From Xanthocytophaga flava (GTDB lineage Bacteria; Bacteroidota; Bacteroidia; Cytophagales; 172606-1): a stretch of DNA of 64,000 bases. The stretch covers positions 1 to 64,000 of the forward strand of contig JASJOS010000021.1 in NCBI GenBank assembly GCA_030068525.1, read 5' to 3'. Both the position numbers and the translations under genes were made by a program. Shown one piece after another: positions 26,701-36,390 of this stretch. Position 1 is the first letter of the stretch; each line of letters starts with the position of its first letter. Below the pieces are notes generated by a model. The model saw only the letters and a program-made list of their open reading frames with translations. It was not told the DNA's origin and did no database searches.

Positions 26701-29700
26701 ATGAGAAAGAGAATTACTCATTTGTTTTCCTTCTTCTGCTTTCTGTTATGGGCACACTGCGTGTTTGCACAACAAGTGACTATTAGCGGTAAGGTAACAG
26801 GAGACAAAGATGAAACATTGCCAGGTGTATCTGTTGTTGTAAAAGGTACAAACATCGGAACAGTAACAGACCCTAATGGGAAGTACTCCATCGCAGTTCC
26901 TTCAGACGCCAAAACACTAACCTTCTCATCCATTGGAATGGTAACAGAAGAAATCGTTATTGGCGGACGTTCGCAAATTGATGTGCAGTTATTGCCTGAT
27001 ATTACTTCTTTGAATGAAGTAGTCGTGATCGGGTATGGCGCTGTCAAGAAAACAGACGTAACTTCTTCTATTTCTTCTATTTCCGAAAAAGATATTAAAA
27101 CATTGCCTGTTGCAGGTATTGATCAAGCCTTGCAGGGTAAAGTAGCGGGTGTGACCATCAATAGCAATGGTGGACAACCAGGTGGTGGTGTTACTGTGAA
27201 TGTTCGGGGTATAACTTCTGTAAACGGTAACCAGCCTTTATATGTAGTAGATGGTGTAATTCTGGATGGTGGTGTACAGGATAACCGTAAAAGTGTTTCT
27301 CAGGATCAGCTGGGTGGAATGGCTGGTCAGACTGTACAGAGTCCTTTAGCTGCTATTAACATGAATGACATAGAGTCGGTAGATATTTTGAAGGATGCAT
27401 CTGCACAAGCTATCTATGGAGCAAGAGCTGCCAATGGGGTTGTATTGATCAAAACCAAATCGGGAAAAATTGGTGAATCAAAAGTTACGTATGATGTATA
27501 TTATGGTGTACAATACCGGCCTAAAAAACTTAAGTTATTAAATCTGCGTGAGTTTGCGGAGTATCAAAACTCGTTAATACCTGAAATCAGAGCGGTTGGT
27601 TCTGGAGGGGTTTTAGATACACTTCCTGAATTCAGAGATCCTAGTGTATTGGGAACGGGTACTGACTGGCAAGACGAAATTTTTCAGCGTGGAGCTGTTC
27701 AGAATCACCAGATATCTTTTTCCGGAGGCCAGAACAAGACCAATTATTATTTTTCTTTTAATTACTTTAACCAGTCTGGTACTGTAATTGGCTCTAATTT
27801 TGAACGATTTTCTTCAAAACTTGGTATAGACCATCAGGTAAAGTCTTGGTTAAAAGCTGGTGTTAATCTTAATGTATCCAGAGCAAATCAACGAACTACA
27901 CTTACTGATGGTACGGATGCAGTAATTACGTTAGCTGCATATAATAGCCCTGCTGCTCCTGTGAGGGGAATAGATGGTCAGTTTGCATCTGTAACGAATA
28001 TTGGTGGCCTTAGTTTTGGAAATCCTACCAACCCAGTTGCTATGGCAACTATGCGTAAAGTAAGGTCTCTCCAATACAAAGGATTTGGTAGTATCTATGC
28101 TGATATTAATTTCCTGAAATCTTTTACCCTTAGAAATGAACTGAACTATGATTTTAACCTCTCACAAAATTCAGCATTTCAACCAAAAGTAGAAAATACC
28201 ACAACAGGTGCAACTATTTTGTCTCCAAGCAAACTGATTGAGGATAGAGGTATTGGCTTTTTCTGGGCTTTGAAAAGCTATCTGACATTTGATAAGTCCT
28301 TTGGTAATCATTATGTAAATGCTGTAGTAGGGCATGAAGCAAACCTTAGCACATATGATCAGATTACTGTATCCCGTCAGGAGCTTGCCAATAATCTGGA
28401 ATCTGTAAATGCAGGCGAGGCAGAAAACCAGACTATTAATGGAGGCAAATATGCTACTGCTATAGAATCTTATTTTGCCAGAGCGCTATATACCTATAAT
28501 GGACGATACTCTGTAACAGGTTCAATCCGAAGAGATGGGTCTTCAAATTTTGGTCCACAGAATAAATGGGGTACATTCTCAGCTGTATCTGCCGGATGGA
28601 CTATCTCTGAAGAAGAGTTTCTCAGAAAGCTGTCTCTAATTAATTATTTAAAGATACGTGCTGGTATAGGTTCTGTAGGTAATTCCAATACAGCTAATAC
28701 CAACAATGCGTATGCAACCAATGTGTCTTTAATTCCTGTAACGCCTTTTGGAAGTGGTGCACAAAACTTTAATATCGGAAACCCAAAGCTACAGTGGGAA
28801 TCTGTTGTGACAAAAAATATTGGTGTTGATGCAACTTTATTCAATCGGGTCGTTGAACTAACAGTAGATGTCTATCAGAAAGTCTCTACTAAAATGCTTA
28901 TCAAAGCAAAACTTCCTGTCTATAGCGGACTTAACTCTGCCAATACTTATAATCCTATTCAGCCTCCTGTTACCAATGCTGGTAAAATGACAAATACAGG
29001 GGTAGATATCTCAATAACTACCAATAATATTCAAAAATCTGATCTTACCTGGAAAACTACTGTTGTTTTTACACATTATAAAAACATCCTGAATGATAAT
29101 GGTGGGGTTCCTAATCCTGCTTACAGAGAATATGGAAATGCTGTACAGGTAACTAATTCTCCTTCCGGACAAGCTGTAGGTTCATTCTATGGATTAAAAT
29201 CAGACGGATTATTTCGTTCTCAGGCTGAACTAGATGCATTTGGTACACAAAATACAAACAATCAATTGGCTGTGGGTCCTAAAGGGGTATGGTTAGGAGA
29301 TATTCGTTTCAAAGACATTAATAATGATGGTGTAATTGATACCAGAGATCTTACAAATATAGGTAGCCCTATTCCTAATTTTACCTATGGTATAACCAAT
29401 ACTGTAACATACAAAAACTTTGATCTTACTGTATTTTTATCTGGTAGTCAGGGTGCTAAGATTCTGAATTATACAAGACGTACTATAGAAGGTCTTTACA
29501 ATGCCAATCTGAATCAATCGGTTGATGTATTGAACAGATACACTCCTGAAAATCCAAATGCTACCATTCCGAGATATAACGAATGGAATGACCAAAACAG
29601 AAGAATGTCTGATAGATATGTAGAAAATGGATCGTATCTGAGAATTCAGAATGTGACACTGGCGTATAATTTACCTGCTTCCATTATAAAGAAAATCGGA

Positions 29701-29874
29701 GTGTCTTCTGCGAGAGTTTATTTCTCTGGTCAGAATTTAAAAACGTTTACAAAGTACACCGGATATGATCCTGAAATTGGTGCTTTCAATGGAAACGTAT
29801 TTAATATGAACATTGATGACGGTCACTATCCAAATCCAAGAACATTTACTATTGGTGGTAACTTTGTTTTCTAA
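26701..29874 (+). CDS. SusC-family TonB-dependent outer-membrane transporter
   Basis: The protein has 1057 residues. Signal peptide (HLFSFFCFLLWAHCVFAQ), then the CarboxypepD_reg-like domain VTISGKVTGDKDETLPGVSVVVKG, TonB-box region NEVVVIGYGAVKK, plug with RGITSVNGNQPLYVVDGV and DILKDASAQAIYGARAANGV, then a 22-strand barrel with the SusC repeat KFKDINNDGVIDTRDLTNIG-like segment. It imports oligosaccharides with the SusD lipoprotein encoded 25 bp downstream. The position next to the mannan cluster suggests manno-oligosaccharides, but the operon has no enzyme of its own and no regulator, so the substrate is not proven. Confidence 0.95.
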   Translation: MRKRITHLFSFFCFLLWAHCVFAQQVTISGKVTGDKDETLPGVSVVVKGTNIGTVTDPNGKYSIAVPSDAKTLTFSSIGMVTEEIVIGGRSQIDVQLLPDITSLNEVVVIGYGAVKKTDVTSSISSISEKDIKTLPVAGIDQALQGKVAGVTINSNGGQPGGGVTVNVRGITSVNGNQPLYVVDGVILDGGVQDNRKSVSQDQLGGMAGQTVQSPLAAINMNDIESVDILKDASAQAIYGARAANGVVLIKTKSGKIGESKVTYDVYYGVQYRPKKLKLLNLREFAEYQNSLIPEIRAVGSGGVLDTLPEFRDPSVLGTGTDWQDEIFQRGAVQNHQISFSGGQNKTNYYFSFNYFNQSGTVIGSNFERFSSKLGIDHQVKSWLKAGVNLNVSRANQRTTLTDGTDAVITLAAYNSPAAPVRGIDGQFASVTNIGGLSFGNPTNPVAMATMRKVRSLQYKGFGSIYADINFLKSFTLRNELNYDFNLSQNSAFQPKVENTTTGATILSPSKLIEDRGIGFFWALKSYLTFDKSFGNHYVNAVVGHEANLSTYDQITVSRQELANNLESVNAGEAENQTINGGKYATAIESYFARALYTYNGRYSVTGSIRRDGSSNFGPQNKWGTFSAVSAGWTISEEEFLRKLSLINYLKIRAGIGSVGNSNTANTNNAYATNVSLIPVTPFGSGAQNFNIGNPKLQWESVVTKNIGVDATLFNRVVELTVDVYQKVSTKMLIKAKLPVYSGLNSANTYNPIQPPVTNAGKMTNTGVDISITTNNIQKSDLTWKTTVVFTHYKNILNDNGGVPNPAYREYGNAVQVTNSPSGQAVGSFYGLKSDGLFRSQAELDAFGTQNTNNQLAVGPKGVWLGDIRFKDINNDGVIDTRDLTNIGSPIPNFTYGITNTVTYKNFDLTVFLSGSQGAKILNYTRRTIEGLYNANLNQSVDVLNRYTPENPNATIPRYNEWNDQNRRMSDRYVENGSYLRIQNVTLAYNLPASIIKKIGVSSARVYFSGQNLKTFTKYTGYDPEIGAFNGNVFNMNIDDGHYPNPRTFTIGGNFVF

Positions 29875-29899
29875 AATGACCCTTTAAAAGAAGAAAAAA

Positions 29900-31474
29900 A
29901 TGAAAAAGATAGTTCTTATAGCATTAACAATGTCATGTGTATTCATGACATCCTGTAACAAAGATTTTCTGGAACGTCCGTCTCAAAATAACCCTACTGA
30001 AGAGAATTATTATAATAACGCTGAACAGGTAAATAGCGCAACTGGCCTTCTTTACAATAGGGTATGGTACGATTATCAGGATAAAGCTTTTCATGCCATA
30101 GGTGAAGCACTGGGTGGAAACATGCTTACGGCAAACGATCCTAATTATGGAGGTTTGGTTTACAACAAGTTTACCTTTACCAGCAGTGATGTATTGGTAG
30201 CTGCCAGCTGGGCTTCTTTGTATTCTGTAGTAGGATCTGCGAGTTCATTAGTTCAAACACTGGAGAATAAAAGAGCTGCTGTATCGGATGACGCGTATTT
30301 GGTACAAGGTATTGCAGAAGCACGATTCATGAGGGGTGTAGCGTTTTTCTTTTTAGCAAGAGCCTTTGGTGATGTGCCTATTATTGATGATCCGGTAGCG
30401 TTTGCTTCTTCAGGTGTATTTGATTCTCCCCGTTATCTGCAAAAAGATGTGCTAAGATATGTACTGGAAGACCTGCAATATGCAGAAGATAATCTAGCGA
30501 GTGAAGCCAGCCAGAAAGGTCGTATTACCAATCTATCTGCAACGGGTTTGATGGCAAAAGTATATCTGTATATGGGTGATTATGCCAATGCTAAAGCTAA
30601 AGCTGCTGAAGTAATCAATTCAGGTAAGTATGATCTGTATCCGGACTATAATGCCATGTTTACCAGTTCTGCTGCTAACAATAACCAGGAGTCTCTCTTT
30701 GCCTGGCAATGGATTGCTGAAGGTGGCTATTCGTATGGTAATCCTATCCAGGCATACTGTGGTACACAGGCATTATTGAAGCCTACTACAGGAGCAGGGT
30801 GGGGATCGGTAATTCCTACCATTGATCTGATCAAATCGTATGAGACAGGTGATAAAAGACGAGGATGGTCTTTGATGGAACATGGCTTTTTCCGTGCAGA
30901 TTGGACAAATAAGAACTTTCCAAATGGTTATAGGTATGATACTACATCTATAGGTGGAGACGAAGATTTTAAGACCAAAAATACTTCCAGAGCTAATGCA
31001 TTGAAATATGTAGTAGGACCTGGTACAAATGGTGAAAACGTAAATGGTACTTCTACTGATATCTGTACTTACATTCTTAGATATGCGGATATTCTGCTGA
31101 TCTATGCAGAAGCAACCTTAGGTGATAATGCCTCTACCAGCGATGCTACTGCCCTGGAAGCATTCAATAAAGTGAGAAAAAGAGCAGGTTTGATAGCATT
31201 GACTAGTCTTACAAAAGACATTATTCTGCATGAACGCCGTGTGGAGCTGGCTTTTGAGGGAGATTATTGGTTTGATATTCAGCGTCAGGGTTTTGAAAAG
31301 GCCAAGGCTATAATTGCTCAGCAGGAAAGAGGAGGGTATGATTTCAGTGGAACACACAAGATCAACAGTGAGAAAGTGGTGTTGACATCAGCTGCGCAGT
31401 TGTTTCTGCCTATTCCACAAACGGATCTGACTGCGAGTCCAAAATTGAGCGAAGAGCCTGTTCCTTATTATTAA
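29900..31474 (+). CDS. SusD/RagB-family glycan-binding lipoprotein
   Basis: The protein has 524 residues with a lipoprotein signal (CVFMTSCNKDFLERPSQ, lipid Cys about 19). SusD features are ENYYNNAEQVNSATGLLY, EARFMRGVAFFFLARAFGDVP, TPR-like helices around AKVYLYMGDYANAKAKA, and the C-terminal HERRVELAFEGDYWFDIQR and LFLPIPQTDLTASPKL. It lies on the cell surface and forms the lid of the SusC transporter encoded upstream. Typical size. Followed by the IPT protein after 46 bp. Confidence 0.95.
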   Translation: MKKIVLIALTMSCVFMTSCNKDFLERPSQNNPTEENYYNNAEQVNSATGLLYNRVWYDYQDKAFHAIGEALGGNMLTANDPNYGGLVYNKFTFTSSDVLVAASWASLYSVVGSASSLVQTLENKRAAVSDDAYLVQGIAEARFMRGVAFFFLARAFGDVPIIDDPVAFASSGVFDSPRYLQKDVLRYVLEDLQYAEDNLASEASQKGRITNLSATGLMAKVYLYMGDYANAKAKAAEVINSGKYDLYPDYNAMFTSSAANNNQESLFAWQWIAEGGYSYGNPIQAYCGTQALLKPTTGAGWGSVIPTIDLIKSYETGDKRRGWSLMEHGFFRADWTNKNFPNGYRYDTTSIGGDEDFKTKNTSRANALKYVVGPGTNGENVNGTSTDICTYILRYADILLIYAEATLGDNASTSDATALEAFNKVRKRAGLIALTSLTKDIILHERRVELAFEGDYWFDIQRQGFEKAKAIIAQQERGGYDFSGTHKINSEKVVLTSAAQLFLPIPQTDLTASPKLSEEPVPYY

Positions 31475-31520
31475 TCAAGATCTGTTTTAGTTAGCTATAC
31501 TAAACGAAAAATATTAACCA

Positions 31521-32558
31521 ATGAAAAATTACTTTTCTAAAATACTGACACTGAGTATTCTGGCTGGATCATTGTTCGTGTCCTCCTGTAAGGATGATGA
31601 TGTCAATCCATCTGTAGCCCAGATATATCCTGAACGTGCTGCATCCAATACTGTTTTGACAGTAAAAGGAGCAGGGTTAAGTGATGTGGTTTCCATTACT
31701 TTCGAAACAGGTAGTGTACCTGCCAGTTTTACCTCTACCTTTAATACTGATGGAGCTATTCTTTTCAGGGTACCTACTGATGCACAACCCGGAGAGCAGA
31801 ATATTATTTTCAAGAATCGTTCGGGAAAAGAGTTTAAAGTACCTTTCTATGTACTGGGATATCCGGCTGTTACCACTGTCTCCAACTATAACTTTAAAAA
31901 AGATAGTGAGATCACGTTAACAGGTAAAAATCTGGGTGATGTAACCAAGGTTACCTTTACTGCAGATACATTGACAGAAGTATCTATTGTTTCCTCCTCT
32001 GCTACTTCTCTGGTACTGAAGTTCCCTGCTACTACGCTCACGGAAAGCTCTTTGCGAATTACCAATGGTTCGGGTACTACCCAAACTTCTCAGTCTTTTG
32101 TAGCTCTGGAAAATGCTTTCCAACTCTTTACAGATGACTATGCACCCGGTTATGAGAATGCATCCTGGGGAGCTTCAGGTATTAGTACAGATGTATTTAA
32201 AACGGGTACTGCCTCAAAGTTTATGACCTTTGGCAAAGGAGCCTGGAGTCAGAATGGCATTGGATGGAAAAATACAGCCAATGCTAATTTCAAATATTTG
32301 TCGTTCTGGATCAAGGGAGCTTCTCAGGATTATGATCTGTATATCTGGTCACAACAAAGTCCGAGTGGTTTTAGCACATTCGCTGATTATAATAAAATCA
32401 AAGTTCCTGCCAACGTATGGACCTATTTCAAAATAGATGTGAGTTCATTGCAGTTGTGGGCCAATGGACCAGAATGGAATCAGATCGGTTGGAGAATTCA
32501 GGGACCTGATAGCCAGGATGAAACCTTCTATATCGATGACGTGATTTTTATTAAATAA
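31521..32558 (+). CDS. IPT/TIG-domain surface glycan-binding lipoprotein
   Basis: The protein has 345 residues with lipoprotein signal LAGSLFVSSCKDDDVNP. Two IPT/TIG immunoglobulin-like domains follow: PERAASNTVLTVKGAGLSDV and GYPAVTTVSNYNFKKDSEITLTGKNLGDV. The C-terminal about 150 residues (FTDDYAPGYENASWGASG, WIKGASQDYDLYIWSQQSP, FYIDDVIFIK) form a jelly-roll-like carbohydrate-binding domain. This is the usual third gene of a susCD operon, a surface glycan-binding protein. A paralogue with similar layout serves the xyloglucan locus (47883-49127). Confidence 0.85.
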   Translation: MKNYFSKILTLSILAGSLFVSSCKDDDVNPSVAQIYPERAASNTVLTVKGAGLSDVVSITFETGSVPASFTSTFNTDGAILFRVPTDAQPGEQNIIFKNRSGKEFKVPFYVLGYPAVTTVSNYNFKKDSEITLTGKNLGDVTKVTFTADTLTEVSIVSSSATSLVLKFPATTLTESSLRITNGSGTTQTSQSFVALENAFQLFTDDYAPGYENASWGASGISTDVFKTGTASKFMTFGKGAWSQNGIGWKNTANANFKYLSFWIKGASQDYDLYIWSQQSPSGFSTFADYNKIKVPANVWTYFKIDVSSLQLWANGPEWNQIGWRIQGPDSQDETFYIDDVIFIK

Positions 32559-32582
32559 TCTTCTGTATTTACCGAATTCAGC

Positions 32583-32612
32583 AAGGCCAGCCTATCAGGT
32601 TGGCTTTGTTGT
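32583..32612 (+). terminator. terminator of the susC-susD-IPT operon
   Basis: AAGGCCAGCC / GGTTGGCTTT (two G-T pairs, 5-nt loop) followed by a T-rich tail, 25 bp after the IPT stop. Confidence 0.7.
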
Positions 32613-32618
32613 TTGAGT

Positions 32619-32745
32619 ATAATGGCCTCTAGTGCAACTTTAGCCTTAAAACTGGCGGTGTATTTTTTGCGTTTTCCTTTCATTTGATCACTAGTTTAGT
32701 CTTTATTTTTCATCTTAACTAGTGGTCCTAAATCTGGGGAGTAGC
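32619..32745 (-). mobile_element. IS3-family orfA start and terminal-repeat relic (different subgroup)
   Basis: A minus-strand ATG at 32681-32683 starts MKGKRKKYTASFKAKVALEA, the typical OrfA N-terminus of the IS150/IS3 type, and then the sequence changes. Outside the start lies GGTCCTAAATCTGGGGAGTAGCAC, a terminal-repeat-like end different from the copy at 16898. Only about 125 bp remain, beside the terminator of the susCD operon. Confidence 0.7.
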
Positions 32746-32838
32746 ACAGAGTTACTTATTATATCTTTCATTGTTAGTTTGAACGTATTTAGAGTAAGTG
32801 AGACTAGTAAGAATAATAACAGGTATAAATGAGAAAAC

Positions 32839-33609
32839 TCATTCGTTTTTTACACTCATCTCTTCTTTCACAAGCTTTCTAAAATAGGCTACATTGAACT
32901 TGTTAAACCGTTTACCTCTACTGGTGGGTATTCCATAGGTATTTAAGCGTTCTGCTAAAAAAGTTAATGAAGCATCAGGGTTTTCTTTCAGTGTATCCCG
33001 AATGACATGCTTGGTACGTTTGGTATTTTCATTCGAATGTGCTTTTTCTTTAGCTGCCATCATTCCTGCCTGTGTAATATCAGCAGTAAAGCCCTGCGGA
33101 CTACCTAGCCGATAGTTTCCATTTTTATCAGGTTTCATTACCTTAAGTTCTCCCGTAAGTGGATCCATTTGCGAATTAGTGTAAATTCCCATGTCAATTT
33201 TTTTCTTCTTTTCCCTTAACGCAGCTTTGGTCCGTAAACTGATCCTTTCCGCTTCGTCCTGATTGACCAGCGCTAAAATACCGATAGTCATTTTATTGAT
33301 ATGGGGATTATCAACACAAACAAAGTTTACCGAACTATTGGAGAGCTGAATGGTAAAGGCCGCATCCCGGCTGAGACGATCTAACTTAGCCACAATCAGG
33401 GTTGATCCCGTTTTTCTGGCTTGCTCAATGGCATTGTGAAGCTGTTGACGGTTATTCTTTCGTCCACTTTCGATTTCGGTAAATTCAGCGATAAGCTCGC
33501 CCTTACCGGCAATGTATCTTTCCACGTCAGCTCGTTGGGCATCAAGGCCTAAACCCGAGCGGCCCTGCTTCTGGGTTGAGACCCGGTAGTAAGAAATGAA
33601 GGTTGGCAT
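32839..33609 (-). CDS. serine recombinase (resolvase/invertase family)
   Basis: The protein has about 256 residues; the ATG at 33609 gives the standard start MPTFISYYRVSTQKQGRSGL, with the catalytic Ser in YRVST. Further catalytic-domain blocks are EIESGRKNNRQQLHNAIEQA, LIVAKLDRLSRDAAF, MTIGILALVNQDEAERISLR. The C-terminal half (QGFTADITQAGMMAAKEKAH, LAERLNTYGIPTSRGK) is a short recombinase/HTH part, longer than simple resolvases but much shorter than large serine integrases. It may act as an integrase, resolvase or invertase for a local element; no target site pair was identified. Confidence 0.92.
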   Translation of the reverse strand: MPTFISYYRVSTQKQGRSGLGLDAQRADVERYIAGKGELIAEFTEIESGRKNNRQQLHNAIEQARKTGSTLIVAKLDRLSRDAAFTIQLSNSSVNFVCVDNPHINKMTIGILALVNQDEAERISLRTKAALREKKKKIDMGIYTNSQMDPLTGELKVMKPDKNGNYRLGSPQGFTADITQAGMMAAKEKAHSNENTKRTKHVIRDTLKENPDASLTFLAERLNTYGIPTSRGKRFNKFNVAYFRKLVKEEMSVKNE

Positions 33610-34588
33610 GATTAAATGGAGGTTGGCTTTAATACTGGTTTTATAGAAGGTAGGAGAGTGGTTTAGTATATGGATATATAAGACAGAAAACTGACAGTTT
33701 GTCTTGTTTGCAAAGGTAAAAAACAAAGAGGTAAAAATCCACAAATGGACGTTTGTGGATTTTTACCTTATACTAAGTGTAATAAGTACAATAAATAATT
33801 TGGGAATATCCTCTCACTTATGAAAATCAGTTGTCAATGACCTGAAATAATATAGATGAGATGGATTTTAAGCTGTGAATGTTCCACAACTAGCGTTCCA
33901 CAATTAATTTGAGATATTTCACGATTGGATGAGAAAGGAGAACTGCATTTTGAATACGTTTTCCATATCCATTTTTTTCAGTGGATTTGTTTACTATTTT
34001 ATATATAGGGATGCTCTAATTTAACAGAATGATAGGCAAAAGATAAGCAGAATTCCTCCCTATTACAAATATAAACGAACCTTCTTGATCTGTGAATATT
34101 AGGATCTCATGTGTTCCACGACTGTTCCACGTATTTCAGTGTTCGAATAGGCTAGAGGTTCCTTTTTTGATTGAATTAAATTGATCAAATTGTTACAGCT
34201 ACTCCCGATGATGTGCCTGTGCCATCTATTAAAGTTGGCAGTTTAAAAAATGAAGCATTTGAACAATTCCATAAACTGGCAAAAAAAAGTCTTTAGGTAG
34301 ATAGTGAAGCACTTGAGGCATCCAATGAAAAAATGTTTTCTGACGTTTACCTAAATTTATTCTCTAGATCAGATTTACTTTTTTAGGTAACGCGTATTAA
34401 TGATAATAATTTTATTTATTGCACATTAAGCTATATGAATAGAATAAAAAATCCGCTATTCGTAAAGTTGAAAAAGGATAAGTAGACTCTACTAAAGATA
34501 CATATAATTTAGCAGGACTAAATTTCCAGCCTTACTAAGCGGATACATCTTTTTCTTGCAACAGAATGTCTGTTAACGATAGTACTAT
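33610..34588. other. intergenic with gene debris
   Basis: This 979-bp AT-rich region has no intact gene. A short plus-strand frame (about 34189-34294, VTATPDDVPVPSIKVGSLKN) looks protein-like but is not recognised. GTTCCAC occurs four times in two close pairs (about 33873/33894 and 34113/34124), too irregular for an array. Confidence 0.4.
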
Positions 34589-35629
34589 ATGTCAAAACTG
34601 AATAAAGCCTATTTCAATATATTTCTACTAGTAGTAACACTGAGTGTTACCTGTTGTAAAAATGATGAACCTGAGAAAGAACCTGATGTATATGTTGCAG
34701 GTGTAACCTATTCTGATCCGTTTAATAAATCGATCACTCATGCGGTGTATTGGAAGAATGGGAATAAGACATCCTTAACTACTAATCAGTATTGGTCTTC
34801 TGCTAATTCTATTTTTGTTTCAGGCAAGGATATATACATCGCAGGAGGAAAATATGATGGGACAAAAAATGTAGCTTTATACTGGAAGAATGGTGAAGAA
34901 GTAATAGTAGACCCTGGTGGGTATGGAAGTGTGGCAACAAGTATCTTCCTTTCTGGTAATGATGTATATGTTGCCGTAAACCGAGGCGGAATGATGGTAG
35001 AAGATGCATTTTACTGGAAAAATGAGACCATGATTAAATTAGCTGATAGTGCACATGTTAATTCGATTATTGTGAATGGAAATGATGTGTATGCAGTGGG
35101 ATTCAAGTATGTTGATATGTCTGGAGATGGATATACTACCAGAAGAGTTGCCTTTTGGAAGAATGGAGAAGAAATAAAGCTTTTTACTGTTGATGGTTCT
35201 GCTTCTACAGCTCAAAACGCTACATCTTTAGCGGTTTCGGGCAATGATATTTATATTATCGGGTATGAATATGACTCACCAGTTTATTGGAAAAACGGTC
35301 GGGAAGTACAGTTCATAGACCGGGGGCGGCTTAATTCTGTATTTGCTTCTGGTCCTGATGTGTATTTAGCAGGTTTACAGTTTAGTCAGATGACAGGGGG
35401 AGGTCGTCTTGCAACCTATTGGAAAAATGGGACAAAAGTAACTTTAAGTGACGAATATAAATATAATGGGGTTTCTAGCATATTTGTTTTGGATGGAAAG
35501 GTTTATGTGGCTGGGGGTGAAAGTATAGCAGGGGAGGATTTTGCAAAATACTGGAAAGATGGACAAGAAGTAATGCTCTTGGATGGAGATAATCAAACCA
35601 TGTGTACAGCTATCTTTGTTGTTAAATAA
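34589..35629 (+). CDS. lipoprotein with seven YWKNG repeats, predicted seven-bladed propeller
   Basis: The protein has 346 residues with lipoprotein signal FLLVVTLSVTCCKNDEPE. Seven repeats of about 45 residues follow, each with a D-(V/I)-Y-(V/I)-A-G strand and an AVYWKNG-type strand: AVYWKNGNKTSL, ALYWKNGEEVIV, AFYWKNETMIKL, VAFWKNGEEIKL, PVYWKNGREVQF, ATYWKNGTKVTL, AKYWKDGQEVML. Each repeat also has an S-I-F/V-V-S-G turn. Count and periodicity suggest one seven-bladed beta-propeller on the cell surface. Similar repeat proteins occur in Bacteroidota without assigned role; ligand binding is a guess. It appears monocistronic. Confidence 0.8.
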   Translation: MSKLNKAYFNIFLLVVTLSVTCCKNDEPEKEPDVYVAGVTYSDPFNKSITHAVYWKNGNKTSLTTNQYWSSANSIFVSGKDIYIAGGKYDGTKNVALYWKNGEEVIVDPGGYGSVATSIFLSGNDVYVAVNRGGMMVEDAFYWKNETMIKLADSAHVNSIIVNGNDVYAVGFKYVDMSGDGYTTRRVAFWKNGEEIKLFTVDGSASTAQNATSLAVSGNDIYIIGYEYDSPVYWKNGREVQFIDRGRLNSVFASGPDVYLAGLQFSQMTGGGRLATYWKNGTKVTLSDEYKYNGVSSIFVLDGKVYVAGGESIAGEDFAKYWKDGQEVMLLDGDNQTMCTAIFVVK

Positions 35630-35739
35630 GTTTTTTGAACTAATTTTTTATGAAGTAATTTTTACTGGACGATGTAATCTGTCTGGATAGGAACGGTAGT
35701 AAAAGATGGATGTAGTAAAAGATGGAAAAGATAAAGGAG

Positions 35740-36390
35740 AAGATCCCGCTGACCAGCTGGATCACCAATGACTGTCTAGTCGTATAGGTTTGTGTCATTA
35801 GATAAACAAATAGCTTGGCTATATCTTGCGGTTTACCCACGCTTTTTAACAGAAGTTTTCTAAATCTTTGGAAAAGCCTTCGCGGTCGGCATTGTTCATA
35901 TTGCCCCACAGATTGGCGTCTATAATTCCCGCGGTAATATTGTTTACTCGTATTGGCGCCAGTTCTACATCCATCGCTTTGGGAAAAGCATTCATAGCAC
36001 CGCAAATTGTAGCACCCACACTATAACCGGTAGCAGGACCTGGCTTGAAATTGCTACTCATTAAGTTGATACTTCTGCCTTCGTTGGTATATGCTTACCA
36101 TATCTGATAGCTGTAAATACTCCCCAAAAACAAATGGTAAAAAAGTCCTTTCCTTTTTCTATCTCCGTATCATCCACCATGTTAATGGATATATTTTCAC
36201 CTGCGGTATAAACCAGGTGGTCGAAGTTTCCTGCTCCGGCAAAGAATGTTTTTATGTTTTCTTATCAAGGTTGACAACAAATCCTTTACTGTTTTCAGGC
36301 AAAGTTTCCAATGCTTTTTCAAGACTGTGCTGGTGGCTTGATACAATAATGATTTCTGCACCAGATGCTGCGGCTACCTGAGTCACTGCT
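35740..36390 (-). pseudogene. SDR-family pseudogene, truncated at the xyloglucan-locus border
   Basis: Pieces in three frames reconstruct one SDR: KAVTQVAAASGAEIIIVSSH, GNFDHLVYTAGENISINMVD, DFFTICFWGVFTAIRYGKHI, then PGPATGYSVGATICGAMNAF and PIRVNNITAGIID, ending with SVGKPQDIAKLFVYLM. The Rossmann N-terminus with TGxxxGIG is missing: its first surviving codon abuts the HTCS stop (36383-36385). Two frameshifts (near 36090 and 36240) and one near 35855. Confidence 0.8.

Noticed and set aside
33870..34135. Four GTTCCAC words as a possible CRISPR or iteron array
   Set aside because: Spacing is irregular, the word is short, and flanking bases differ.
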